A stretch of 22,799 nucleotides of DNA, taken from the NCBI GenBank assembly GCA_910585005.1, contig CAJUCN010000031.1:1-22799 (forward strand). The letters run 5' to 3'. Origin of the DNA: an uncultured Lachnospiraceae bacterium. GTDB lineage: Bacteria; Bacillota; Clostridia; Lachnospirales; Lachnospiraceae. Position 1 is the first letter of the stretch; the number at the start of each line of letters is the position of its first letter. Position numbers and translations under genes: made by a program. The notes under the pieces are model-generated. The model had not been told where the DNA came from and made no database searches. It saw only the letters and a list, made by a program, of their open reading frames with translations. This document shows positions 7,771 through 16,229 of the stretch, piece after piece.

Positions 7771-7783
7771 GACGCTATGCGTC
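7771..7783. promoter_or_regulatory. Palindrome upstream of the signalling operon
   Basis: GACGC-TAT-GCGTC is a perfect short palindrome that ends 7 bases before the -35 box of the signalling operon promoter. Its place between divergent promoters fits an operator for a dimeric regulator, but nothing identifies the protein. Confidence 0.3.
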
Positions 7784-7790
7784 ATAAGAC

Positions 7791-7819
7791 TTGATTTTAT
7801 TACTTTTCTATTTTACAAT
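7791..7819 (+). promoter_or_regulatory. Promoter of the receiver/hybrid kinase operon
   Basis: TTGATT (7791-7796) and TACAAT (7814-7819) are 17 bases apart, about 50 bases before the receiver gene. A good AAGGAG at 7829-7834 and a second one near 7857 follow, the latter serving the chosen start. Confidence 0.65.
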
Positions 7820-7870
7820 AGTTTTTACAAGGAGTGAGTGGATTCAAAACAACTAGAAGGAGGCAGTTCT

Positions 7871-8233
7871 ATGCAAAAACAGATTTTGGTCGTGGACGAT
7901 GACACAATGAATTTGAGAAGAACAAAGAAAATTTTGGAAAAGCAGTATGATGTACTACTTGCCGAATCAGGGGAAGAGGCTCTTGATAAGATCGTATGTG
8001 AAGAGATCGATTTAATTCTTCTTGACATAGCAATGCCTGAAATGGATGGCATTGAAACCTTCAAACGCATGAAGGATCTTTCGGTAGAAACCCCTGTTAT
8101 TTTTTTAACAGCCTCCGGAGATGAAGACGACGTTTTAAGCGCCATTAATCTGGGAGCTGTCAACTATCTGAAAAAACCGTTTCTTCCGCAGGAACTGCTA
8201 AAACGGGTTGCAATGGGGCTTGAGAAAAAATGA
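7871..8233 (+). CDS. Stand-alone receiver-domain response regulator (CheY-like)
   Basis: This 120-residue protein consists of a single receiver domain. The acidic pocket is D9-D10 in ILVVDDD, the phosphoacceptor is D52 in LILLDIAMPEMDG, the switch Thr lies in VIFLTASGD and the conserved Lys is K102 in YLKKPF. There is no output domain, so it probably acts by protein-protein contact or as an intermediate in a phosphorelay. The frame is open from a GTG at 7838, but the ATG at 7871 has AGAAGGAGG at a better distance. Its stop overlaps the next start as ATGA, so it is translationally coupled to the hybrid kinase and likely its partner. Confidence 0.93.
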   Translation: MQKQILVVDDDTMNLRRTKKILEKQYDVLLAESGEEALDKIVCEEIDLILLDIAMPEMDGIETFKRMKDLSVETPVIFLTASGDEDDVLSAINLGAVNYLKKPFLPQELLKRVAMGLEKK

Positions 8234-10776
8234 GAGAGAAAGAACAAACGAGCATACATTTGCTTTTGGCAAGCATTGTTACCATATTTGGCGTAATGCT
8301 GATCCTGATCACTATCGCAATATCATGGGAACCATGGATGGTCCCAATCATCGTAATTGGCAATTCTCTCGTGTGGTTTCTCCACATAGGAAGGGTCGGT
8401 TCAGAAAATTTTTACGAAAATTTATGCGCCGGCCTGTTAATGATTGGGTTCTTTTTCTTTGGAATTCATGAAGCTGTCCTTTTTGACATCCCTGCCGTAG
8501 CCTGCATGATCCTTCTTATCTTTTCCATGTTTGACAAAAAACGGCTTTTATACATGACAATCTCTCTCTATTTGCTAGAGCTCCTATATCATTTCCTTAT
8601 TCTGCACACGATTGGTTATGACATGGGTATGCAAAACGTAGTCCGCTTATTATTTGGCGCTACCATTGTGGCCGGTTCCGTATCCATTGCCCTTTACCGG
8701 ATCAACAGGCGCCGGGAAGCAAGGGGAATCCATGACAGCATTCTGGTGCAGCTTGAAGCGGCAAGCAGACAAAATGCAGAATTTCTGTCCAATGTATCTC
8801 ACGAACTCCGGACCCCCATTAATATGGTGCTTGGAATCAGCGAAGTCGCATTAGAAAAGGAAGTTTCCCCTGAAATCCGGGCAGATATCCATTCCATACA
8901 GATGGCAGGAAAGCGCCTTTCTAATCAGATTAACAATATTCTTGATTATACTGAAATCATGGAAGGTACCTTGGCGCCTGCCAAAGAACCCTACATGATT
9001 ACTTCCATGCTTAACGATGTGATCACAACAACTGCCCTGCAAAGCAACCGGCAGCAATTGGAAATGGTCTTTGACCTTGATCCCAAAACGCCCGCTATTT
9101 TAATTGGCGATTCGGAGAAGATCTCCCATATCCTGAAAACTCTTCTGGAAAATTCCATTAAGTTTACCGAAGAAGGCGGTATCAACTTGTGTATCGGATT
9201 CCGTCAGGAGAGCTACGGAGGCAATCTGCTCATTGACATTTATGACACAGGGATCGGCATGACCAATTCCCAGCTCACACAGATGTGTGACGATTTCTAC
9301 CAGGCAGATTCCGGAACCAGGCGCTATGCAGGCGGGCTGGGCTTAGGGCTTCCGATTGCCCGCGGCCTGCTCCATGCCATGGGCGGTTTTATCCGTTTTG
9401 ACAGCAAAGACCATGAAGGAATGCAGATACATATCACGATTCCCCAGGGAGTGGAGGATGACAGGCCATCCATGACCATTTCCCATGTGGAATCCCTTTG
9501 CATTGCATGCTATTTCCGTCCTGAAAGATATACCAGTGATGATATCCGAAGATACTACGACAAAATGATTCTGCATATGGTAGAAGGTCTTGGTATTGAG
9601 GGATACCAAACCCACAATTTTGAAGGACTGCTAAAACTGCAAAACAGCCATTCCCTGACTCATGTATTTATTGCACAATCTGAATATAAAGAAAATTGTT
9701 CCTACTATGAAGAATTGTCCAAGACACTCCGGGTTGTTGTGATTGCCGAAAAAGATTTCATGTTAAGCCACGACAGCAATCTGCTGGTAATCCATAAACC
9801 ATTTTTCGCCCTTTCTGTGGTCAATCTTCTCAATGGGGAAATAGGAGAAAACGGTTTTGAAGAAGCCCAGGCCGCAGGACGTAAACCTTTTTCCTGTGTA
9901 GGCATTCGCGCCCTGGCTGTGGATGATGAAGAAATGAACCTGGTAGTAGCCAAAGGCGTGTTAGGCAGTTACGGAATACAGGTGGACACCTGCCTAAGCG
10001 GCAGGGAAGCTGTAGAACGCTGCAACAGCATTTCCTATGACATTATTTTCCTGGATCATATGATGCCTGGTTTTGACGGAGTAGAAACCTTAAAAAAGAT
10101 CCGGGAAATCAAAGACGGCATATACCAGGATCTGCCTATCATTGCCTTGACTGCAAATACCATCAGCGGCGCAAGGGAAATGTTTCGGAATGAAGGTTTT
10201 ACAGAGTTTATACCGAAGCCGATTGAACGCGCTGTTTTAGAGCGGGTATTGCGTAAAGTCCTGCCCAAAAACCGCATCCAGTACAATATCATGCCGGGCA
10301 GCCTGTCCTTTACCACTGATACTTACAGCCACACAGACGGCCCACAGAATGATACTCCTTCTGGTTCTCCCATACCAGAAAATGCTCCGGAAGAAGCTGC
10401 CGTTTCTACAGCCAGTACTTCCACAATCTTTGGTCCTCTGGCCCAGATGGGCATTAATGTACAGCTAGGGTTGGATTACTGTGCCGGAGAAGAAGATTTT
10501 TATTTGGAAATGCTGGAGATGTTTTCCTCACAGGGCAAGGAAAGGAAAGAGGAGATTATTTCCCTATATGAATCTGCCAATTGGGCGGATTATGCGGTCA
10601 AAGTCCATGCATTAAAAAGCACGGCGCTGACCATTGGCGCGGAACAGCTTTCAGAACAAGCCAAGGCATTAGAAATGGCAGGAAAAAATAAGGACACTGA
10701 ATATATCCACCAAAACCACTCCACACTGCTTCGCCAGTACGATGAGGTCTGTGAATGTATTGCCGGATTACTATAG
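8230..10776 (+). CDS. Hybrid sensor histidine kinase with pseudo-receiver, receiver and Hpt domains
   Basis: This is an 848-residue membrane kinase. About six hydrophobic helices fill residues 11-159, with no large extracellular loop, so sensing is likely in the membrane or cytosolic. HisKA follows with the phosphorylated H191 in SHELRTP. The HATPase domain has N308 in the N box, D339 in YDTGIGM and the glycine loop GGLGLGLP at 368-375. Residues about 422-540 look like a receiver fold without its acidic residues, yet keep HKPF at 522-525. A true receiver spans about 558-675 (D565, D566, phosphoacceptor D609, K663). A Ser/Thr/Pro-rich linker leads to an Hpt domain with H793 in VHALKST. It is coupled to the receiver gene by an ATGA overlap and followed after 34 bases by the second kinase. 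Confidence 0.93.
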   Translation: MREKEQTSIHLLLASIVTIFGVMLILITIAISWEPWMVPIIVIGNSLVWFLHIGRVGSENFYENLCAGLLMIGFFFFGIHEAVLFDIPAVACMILLIFSMFDKKRLLYMTISLYLLELLYHFLILHTIGYDMGMQNVVRLLFGATIVAGSVSIALYRINRRREARGIHDSILVQLEAASRQNAEFLSNVSHELRTPINMVLGISEVALEKEVSPEIRADIHSIQMAGKRLSNQINNILDYTEIMEGTLAPAKEPYMITSMLNDVITTTALQSNRQQLEMVFDLDPKTPAILIGDSEKISHILKTLLENSIKFTEEGGINLCIGFRQESYGGNLLIDIYDTGIGMTNSQLTQMCDDFYQADSGTRRYAGGLGLGLPIARGLLHAMGGFIRFDSKDHEGMQIHITIPQGVEDDRPSMTISHVESLCIACYFRPERYTSDDIRRYYDKMILHMVEGLGIEGYQTHNFEGLLKLQNSHSLTHVFIAQSEYKENCSYYEELSKTLRVVVIAEKDFMLSHDSNLLVIHKPFFALSVVNLLNGEIGENGFEEAQAAGRKPFSCVGIRALAVDDEEMNLVVAKGVLGSYGIQVDTCLSGREAVERCNSISYDIIFLDHMMPGFDGVETLKKIREIKDGIYQDLPIIALTANTISGAREMFRNEGFTEFIPKPIERAVLERVLRKVLPKNRIQYNIMPGSLSFTTDTYSHTDGPQNDTPSGSPIPENAPEEAAVSTASTSTIFGPLAQMGINVQLGLDYCAGEEDFYLEMLEMFSSQGKERKEEIISLYESANWADYAVKVHALKSTALTIGAEQLSEQAKALEMAGKNKDTEYIHQNHSTLLRQYDEVCECIAGLL

Positions 10777-10810
10777 TTCTTCTATACCATAAAACAGGAG
10801 GAAACATCAA

Positions 10811-13504
10811 GTGTTAAAAAGATGGTTTGAAATAATCTTTGACCATAGGATCAGTTTGAAGGAACGAATGTTCCGCCTGGTCACGATCATTAACATGATT
10901 GCACTGATCATCATACTTCCCATGGGCAAAAGCCTGAATAATCTGCTGATTCTGGCGGCCAGCCTTGTATGTATAACCGCCATTTTAAAAATCAGCGTCC
11001 AAAAAGATTGTATCCACGCAGGGGCCACAGCTATTTCCGTCTTGCTTCTTATACTTTTTCCATTAAGCTTTTTTACCGCAGGAGGATTTTACAGCGGCAT
11101 GCCTGAATGGTTTATCCTATGCTTTATCTATATCAGCATTACCCTGGAAGGAAGACGAAAAGGCGTGTTTTTTCTGCTTTGCATGCTTGAAACATTGCTT
11201 TGCTATTACGTTGCATTTCGTTTTCCGCAGATCATCACACGGAATACCCAGCGGAATTCCTTTTTTGATTCTGCCTCATCCGTCATTTTAGTTGGTATCC
11301 TAACCAGTGTACTGCTTTTGTTCTTAAATAAGCTTTACGAAGAAGAAAACGAACTTTCCAAGCAGCAAAAAAAAGAAATTGAGGAGTTAAACAAAGCAGA
11401 AAACAACTTTTTTTCCAGTATGAGCCACGAGATCCGTACCCCCATCAACACAATCATTGGTTTAAATGAGATTATCCTGCGGGGGGACATCTCTGATGAC
11501 GTTGCTGAAAATGCAAGGAACATCCAAGGCGCCAGCAAAATGCTGCTTACGCTGATCAATGACATCCTTGATTTATCCAAGATCAAATCAGGAAAGATGG
11601 AGATCGTAAATGTTTCCTACGAAACAGGCACCCTTCTCTCGGAAATCGTCAATATGATCTGGGTCAAGGCAAAAGAAAAAGGGCTGGACTTCCGCTTACA
11701 TGTAGATTCTTCCATCCCCAGTATGCTCTGCGGCGATGAAGTCCGTATCAAACAAATATTGATCAACTTGTTAAACAATGCCATTAAATATACCAGCGAA
11801 GGATCCGTCACCCTCTCTATCCGGTGTGAGCGTTTAGCTCTCAACAAAGTGCGCGTCTGGTATTCTGTTGAGGATACCGGCCAAGGGGTTAAAAAGGAAA
11901 ATATTCCCTATATTTTTAATGCCTTTAAGAGGGTGGATGAGGAAAAGAACCGCCATATTGAAGGCACTGGACTGGGACTTAGCATCGTCCACCAGCTCGT
12001 TGAACTCATGGGCGGCGAAATCAGCGTTAACAGTGTCTATACCAAAGGATCTACCTTTCTTGTTACCCTGGAACAGGACATTGTAGATGATAAGGAACTG
12101 GGGACATTTACTCTTGCCTCACGGGCTAAACGCCATGATGGGGAACATTATCAGCAAAGTTTTGAAGCCCCGGAAGCACACATACTGGTGGTAGACGATA
12201 ATGATATGAACCTAAAAGTAGTCCGGAAACTGCTTTCTGAAACTAAGATCCATATCGATACAGCCTCAAGCGGCGCTGAATGTCTGAAATTGACGCAGAT
12301 ACAGCATTATGATGCAATCCTGATGGATCACTTAATGCCCGAAATGGATGGGGTCGAATGTTTCCATGCATTACGCACGCAGCCTGGCGGACTGTGCCAG
12401 AATGTACCGGTAATCGCACTTACCGCCAACGCCGGAAGTAACAACCAGCTTCTTTACCGAAAAGAAGGGTTTAGCGGATATTTGGCAAAACCAGTCAGTG
12501 GAACGCTTCTCGAAGCTGCTGTCTTAAGTATTTTGCCAAAAGAATTGATCACGTTAAGTGAGGAGGCCAACCAGACAGAAATCGGAAAGGACATCCTGAT
12601 CTTTGAACAGTCACACCGACGGTCTTTGATGATCACAACAGACAGCGTATGCGACCTCCCGGAATCCTTGAAAAATGAGTTTGACATTTCGGTTTGCCCC
12701 TATTATGTCCGAACAGACCAGGGACGTTTTCTTGATGAGCTGGAACTGGAAGCGGACGAACTTTTATCCCATATGTCAAATGGGAAAAACGGTTTTTCCC
12801 TGCCTCCCGAAGTGGAAGACTATGAAAAGTTCTTTGCAGAAAAGTTGACCGAAGCCCAAAATATCATTCACATTACCATGGCAAAGCACACCAGCCAAGG
12901 GTACTATAATGCCCTTGAAGCAGCAAAGTCCTTTGAAAATGTCACTGTGCTGGATTCCGGCCATCTGTCCAGCAGCATGGGGTTATCCGTATTGTACGCC
13001 GCATCCATGGCGGAAAATCATGTTCCAAAGGCAGAGATCGTAAAAGCTGTAAAACGGCTCAGGCATTATATTTCCTCTGCATTTGTCATTGACAGTACTC
13101 ATATGATGTGCCAGGCAGGGCAAATCTCCAAGCAGGTGCAAATTGTCTGTGATGCATTGCTGCTACATCCCGTTATCATGCTGCGAAACAGCAAAATGGT
13201 TGTGGGCGGCATGGAAATGGGAGATTTTACACATATTGCCAAACATTATGTCAGGAAAGTCCTCCGAAACGCAAGAAATATTGACCGGCGTATTTTATTT
13301 ATCACTTACGCTGGCGTGGATGAGGCAAAACTTCAATATATTCAGAACCTGGTACGGCAATACTGTCCTTTTGAAAAAGTCTACCTGCAAAAAGCTTCTT
13401 CCGCTATCGCCTGCAACTGTGGCCCAGGTTCTTTTGGCCTGTTGTTCATGAAAAAAACAGACATAGCCATTTCCATTTCAGAAACATCAAATCTTGAAAG
13501 GTAA
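10811..13504 (+). CDS. Hybrid histidine kinase-receiver fused to a C-terminal DegV (fatty-acid-binding) domain
   Basis: This 897-residue protein starts at a GTG with AGGAGG nine bases upstream. Residues about 20-185 hold six membrane helices, followed by a short coiled coil. HisKA carries H206 in MSHEIRTP. The HATPase domain has N323, D355 in VEDTGQG and GTGLGLS. A receiver at about 457-575 has D462, D463, phosphoacceptor D506 in LMDHLMPEMDG and K560. Residues about 604-890 form a full-length DegV domain: ITTDSVCDLPESL, then VTVLDSGHLSSSMGLSVLYAA, FVIDSTHMM and a C-terminal CGPGSFGLLFMKK. DegV/FakB proteins bind a fatty acid. The reading frame is continuous and has no separate ribosome-binding site for the DegV part. 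There is no Hpt or DNA-binding domain. Several expected lipid-contact residues differ, so the ligand is uncertain. Confidence 0.93.
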   Translation: MLKRWFEIIFDHRISLKERMFRLVTIINMIALIIILPMGKSLNNLLILAASLVCITAILKISVQKDCIHAGATAISVLLLILFPLSFFTAGGFYSGMPEWFILCFIYISITLEGRRKGVFFLLCMLETLLCYYVAFRFPQIITRNTQRNSFFDSASSVILVGILTSVLLLFLNKLYEEENELSKQQKKEIEELNKAENNFFSSMSHEIRTPINTIIGLNEIILRGDISDDVAENARNIQGASKMLLTLINDILDLSKIKSGKMEIVNVSYETGTLLSEIVNMIWVKAKEKGLDFRLHVDSSIPSMLCGDEVRIKQILINLLNNAIKYTSEGSVTLSIRCERLALNKVRVWYSVEDTGQGVKKENIPYIFNAFKRVDEEKNRHIEGTGLGLSIVHQLVELMGGEISVNSVYTKGSTFLVTLEQDIVDDKELGTFTLASRAKRHDGEHYQQSFEAPEAHILVVDDNDMNLKVVRKLLSETKIHIDTASSGAECLKLTQIQHYDAILMDHLMPEMDGVECFHALRTQPGGLCQNVPVIALTANAGSNNQLLYRKEGFSGYLAKPVSGTLLEAAVLSILPKELITLSEEANQTEIGKDILIFEQSHRRSLMITTDSVCDLPESLKNEFDISVCPYYVRTDQGRFLDELELEADELLSHMSNGKNGFSLPPEVEDYEKFFAEKLTEAQNIIHITMAKHTSQGYYNALEAAKSFENVTVLDSGHLSSSMGLSVLYAASMAENHVPKAEIVKAVKRLRHYISSAFVIDSTHMMCQAGQISKQVQIVCDALLLHPVIMLRNSKMVVGGMEMGDFTHIAKHYVRKVLRNARNIDRRILFITYAGVDEAKLQYIQNLVRQYCPFEKVYLQKASSAIACNCGPGSFGLLFMKKTDIAISISETSNLER

Positions 13505-13508
13505 CTTT

Positions 13509-13542
13509 AACGGTGTTAAGCCTACCGCTTAACACCGTTTTT
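13509..13542 (+). terminator. Rho-independent terminator after the DegV-fused kinase
   Basis: A perfect 12-base stem (13509-13520 with 13528-13539), a 7-base loop and a following T run end the signalling operon just after the stop codon. It lies between convergent genes and could also serve the amidase gene. Confidence 0.9.
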
Positions 13543-13551
13543 AAGTCAACT

Positions 13552-14256
13552 TTATTCTATACCGTTTAAATACTTCATGACCCCCATATGGATATTCCAT
13601 GCCAACCGCTCCTGGTAAACTTCATCGGAGAGTTTTGCCGCCTCTTCTCTGTTGGAAAGAAACCCACATTCCACGATCACGATCGGTTTTGAAGTCTTTT
13701 TCAGCAGAAAATAACTGTCATTCCCCTTTGCCTCACGCTTATTATCAGGTTCTAGTTCTTTAAGCTGTTCCTGTAAGATCTCCGCCAGATATTTGCTTTT
13801 TTCACTAGTTGCATAGTAAAAGACCTGAGCTCCCTTTACATATTCTTCGTGATAGCTGTTTTGATGGATACTCACCACCAATACTGCATCCGAATTTTCT
13901 ATGATCTCAAGACGCCGTTTCATGTCCTGTACCTTTTTATTGGAAGCTCCCTCATCGTACAGCCCCTCTTCTCCCTCTCTGGTCATGATCACCTCGATTC
14001 CCTCTGCCTGGAGAAACTGCCTAAGGAATTTTGCAATTTTTAGATTAATATCCTTTTCCAACTGATCATTGACGCCCACTTTTCCCGGATCTGCTCCTCC
14101 ATGGCCTGCGTCTATGACCACACAAAGCTTTTCCTTCTTTTGGATCTGCATAGAACTTACATAGACTGCTCCCTCCCTCGCCACAAAAAACATGGACACC
14201 AGCAAGATCCCTGCCATAACGGTCTGTAAAATACGGTTGCACTTTTCTGTCATCAT
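13552..14256 (-). CDS. cwlD: N-acetylmuramoyl-L-alanine amidase, CwlD-like
   Basis: This 234-residue protein has an N-terminal membrane anchor or uncleaved signal (about residues 10-30) and an Amidase_3 domain. The zinc ligands are visible in VVIDAGHGGADPG and SIHQNSYH, and the catalytic Glu in VECGFLSNREEA near the C-terminus. CwlD removes the peptide side chain to start muramic-delta-lactam formation in spore cortex. The length matches B. subtilis CwlD closely, but a general vegetative amidase is not excluded. The frame is open about 100 bases further, but I chose the ATG at 14256, which has GGAG six bases before it. A neighbouring ATG at 14253 is equally possible. It follows a terminator, so it likely has its own promoter. 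Confidence 0.88.
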   Translation of the reverse strand: MMTEKCNRILQTVMAGILLVSMFFVAREGAVYVSSMQIQKKEKLCVVIDAGHGGADPGKVGVNDQLEKDINLKIAKFLRQFLQAEGIEVIMTREGEEGLYDEGASNKKVQDMKRRLEIIENSDAVLVVSIHQNSYHEEYVKGAQVFYYATSEKSKYLAEILQEQLKELEPDNKREAKGNDSYFLLKKTSKPIVIVECGFLSNREEAAKLSDEVYQERLAWNIHMGVMKYLNGIE

Positions 14257-14321
14257 ATTCTGCTCCATAAATATGGGCTTTACACTATGTATATGAAGAA
14301 ACAGCCATTGAAATTCAAAAG

Positions 14322-14348
14322 AAAAAGGGACGGCATCCTTGCCGTCCC
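14322..14348 (-). terminator. Rho-independent terminator after the GH18 gene
   Basis: On the minus strand, GGGACGGCA and TGCCGTCCC form a 9-base stem around a 4-base loop, followed by five T residues. It starts 7 bases after the GH18 stop codon and separates that gene from the amidase. Confidence 0.9.
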
Positions 14349-14354
14349 ACATCA

Positions 14355-16052
14355 TTACCGGTTCATGTACTCTTCCATTTGATCCCAGATCTCCGGCTTC
14401 TCAAACCCAAGCCTCCAACAGGCAACCCCGGCGATCTTATATTTATCCATGATATTCAGTTTCACTTCAATAGAGCGTTCATCCTCTAACCAGACTTGGA
14501 ATAGGCTGCCGTCTGCCGTATACTCACCATAATTCTGACAGGTTTCTTCATTCCACTCCACCGTAATATTATGGGCCCTGACAAATTCCTCCGCCGTATC
14601 CATCCCTACAGCCTGGCTGCCGATAGCGCCATCCTTAGTCTCCCAGATCCGGGTATAAAAAGGAACGGCATTGATCACTTTCTCAGGCGGCGCCTGGGCC
14701 AGAGTCTGTTCAATTCCTTTCTCCACAAAATTGATGGACGCAACACTCCCTGCTTCTTTGCTTCCTGCATAATGTTCATCATAACCCATAATGACAATAT
14801 AATCTGCAACAATTCCCTGCTCCGTCCTGTTATAATGGTCAGTCCCTCCCATCGGGACATAATTATCAATCGATAATACCAGGCCATTTAGCCGGCAGGG
14901 AATGGATAATTCTCTAATAAATTCTATAAAATGTTCCCCGCAGTCCGAACTAATCTGTTCAAAATCCACGTTGATTCCATCCAGCCCATAAGAAAGCGCT
15001 TCATTGATCAAACCATCGATCAGCTTTGCCCTTGTCGTGGTCGAGGAAAGGATCGCATACATATCAATGCTGTCCTTATATTCAATATTTTCCACAAGCC
15101 CCCAGACTTCCATTCCCATTCCGTGAACCTTGTCCACATAAGACTGGCTGGCAAAGCTGGTAAAACCTCCTTCATTATCATTGAGCTTAAACCATGTAGG
15201 GGAAATCACCGTCAAAGCCTTTGCGTTTGCAATTACCTCATCAAGCGTATCATTTCCTCCCGGCCCGGCCACCACATGCCAGCCAATATTCACCTTTCCC
15301 TCCCTGGTCTGGCTGGTGTATACCGGCTCCTCATAATCTGTAACCGGTATGGGTAATTCCACCCGGGGATCATTAAGCCTTTTGTTTTCAACATAACCAA
15401 TGACCGAATCCTCCGTTTTTACCTTACTCCATGTTTCCATCTGCTCCAGGATGACCACCTTGTCTCCGGCGCTGATCTCCTCAAGAATTTCACTCTTCAC
15501 ACCGCCTAAGACCCTGACCGCCGTATCTTTCTTTGCTTCTGCCACCTGACGTTCTTCCCAAAGCGTATAAATCTGCAGCCTGTTCGGCTCCATAAATCCT
15601 TCATACTCAAAATTGGTGTACTGCTTCACATAATCCACCGCCACATACAAGGTATCTCCCTCATACCTGGCGGGTACATATCCCATGCTCCTGCTCCCGT
15701 CACCATCTGACACTTCACTGCTCCCAATTTCCGTCTTTATGATATCATCCGGTATGGTGTACAATAAAAGCCCTTCTCCCCGGTCTTCATAAAAACGGGC
15801 ATTAAAATACTGATGAACCGTATTTAAGTCTAAATAGTACACACCATCCCAGATCCTGGCCCGCTCTTCCAAGATCTCATCCTGTAATATTATAGCCACA
15901 TCAGCTTCCCCCGATATTCCAAAATATTCAGACAAATCCGCTCTTTCCTTCGTATAAGAATATCTCTCCCACAATGTGGCTCCCACACTTACGCCGGCTA
16001 TCACTATGATCAGGACGACGGCAATCATAACAGGCAGTACTTTTTTCTTCAT
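14355..16052 (-). CDS. Exported GH18 family hydrolase with SH3-like domain
   Basis: This 565-residue protein begins MKKKVLPVMIAVVLIIVIAG, a signal anchor. Residues about 35-175 resemble a copper amine oxidase N-terminal-type or related wall-binding fold. Residues about 178-230 look like a bacterial SH3 domain. Residues about 255-565 are a glycoside hydrolase 18 barrel with the catalytic motif YGLDGINVDFEQI, with D363 and the acid E365, followed by VIMGYDEHYAG, where the conserved Met-Gly-Tyr-Asp lies. The Asn in DGINVDFE replaces a more usual Asp, as is common in spore-type GH18 enzymes. It probably cleaves peptidoglycan or chitin-like glycans. GGAGG lies 8 bases before the ATG. A TTG 15 bases upstream was rejected. 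Confidence 0.92.
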   Translation of the reverse strand: MKKKVLPVMIAVVLIIVIAGVSVGATLWERYSYTKERADLSEYFGISGEADVAIILQDEILEERARIWDGVYYLDLNTVHQYFNARFYEDRGEGLLLYTIPDDIIKTEIGSSEVSDGDGSRSMGYVPARYEGDTLYVAVDYVKQYTNFEYEGFMEPNRLQIYTLWEERQVAEAKKDTAVRVLGGVKSEILEEISAGDKVVILEQMETWSKVKTEDSVIGYVENKRLNDPRVELPIPVTDYEEPVYTSQTREGKVNIGWHVVAGPGGNDTLDEVIANAKALTVISPTWFKLNDNEGGFTSFASQSYVDKVHGMGMEVWGLVENIEYKDSIDMYAILSSTTTRAKLIDGLINEALSYGLDGINVDFEQISSDCGEHFIEFIRELSIPCRLNGLVLSIDNYVPMGGTDHYNRTEQGIVADYIVIMGYDEHYAGSKEAGSVASINFVEKGIEQTLAQAPPEKVINAVPFYTRIWETKDGAIGSQAVGMDTAEEFVRAHNITVEWNEETCQNYGEYTADGSLFQVWLEDERSIEVKLNIMDKYKIAGVACWRLGFEKPEIWDQMEEYMNR

Positions 16053-16075
16053 CCTGTAAACCTCCAATCGTCCTA

Positions 16076-16104
16076 ATTATAGCAGACTATTTCTACACCG
16101 TCAT
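16076..16104 (-). promoter_or_regulatory. Promoter of the GH18 gene
   Basis: On the minus strand, a perfect TATAAT (16081-16076) lies 17 bases after ATGACG (16104-16099). It is 24 bases upstream of the start codon of the GH18 gene. Confidence 0.6.
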
Positions 16105-16229
16105 TACCATTTTTGACTTTTTATAACAAATTCCACCTGTGCCGGATTCCCGGAACATCTTTGGGTTTTCGTTTTAAGGGGCTTTCCGTTCCAATCGTCT
16201 CCGGTTCCGGCACCGGCAGTAGGAGGCAA

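Noticed and set aside
10811..13504. DegV part as a separate gene fused by error
   Set aside because: The frame is continuous. A purine-rich GAGGAGG near 12560 is too far from any good start, and the first ATG of the DegV part (12627) has no Shine-Dalgarno.
8230..13504. Recent transfer of the signalling operon by a mobile element
   Set aside because: No integrase, transposase, tRNA target or flanking direct repeat is visible, and codon and base use look like those of the neighbours.
14931..15356. Plus-strand frame opposite the GH18 gene
   Set aside because: It is antisense to a well-supported gene, with no start signal.
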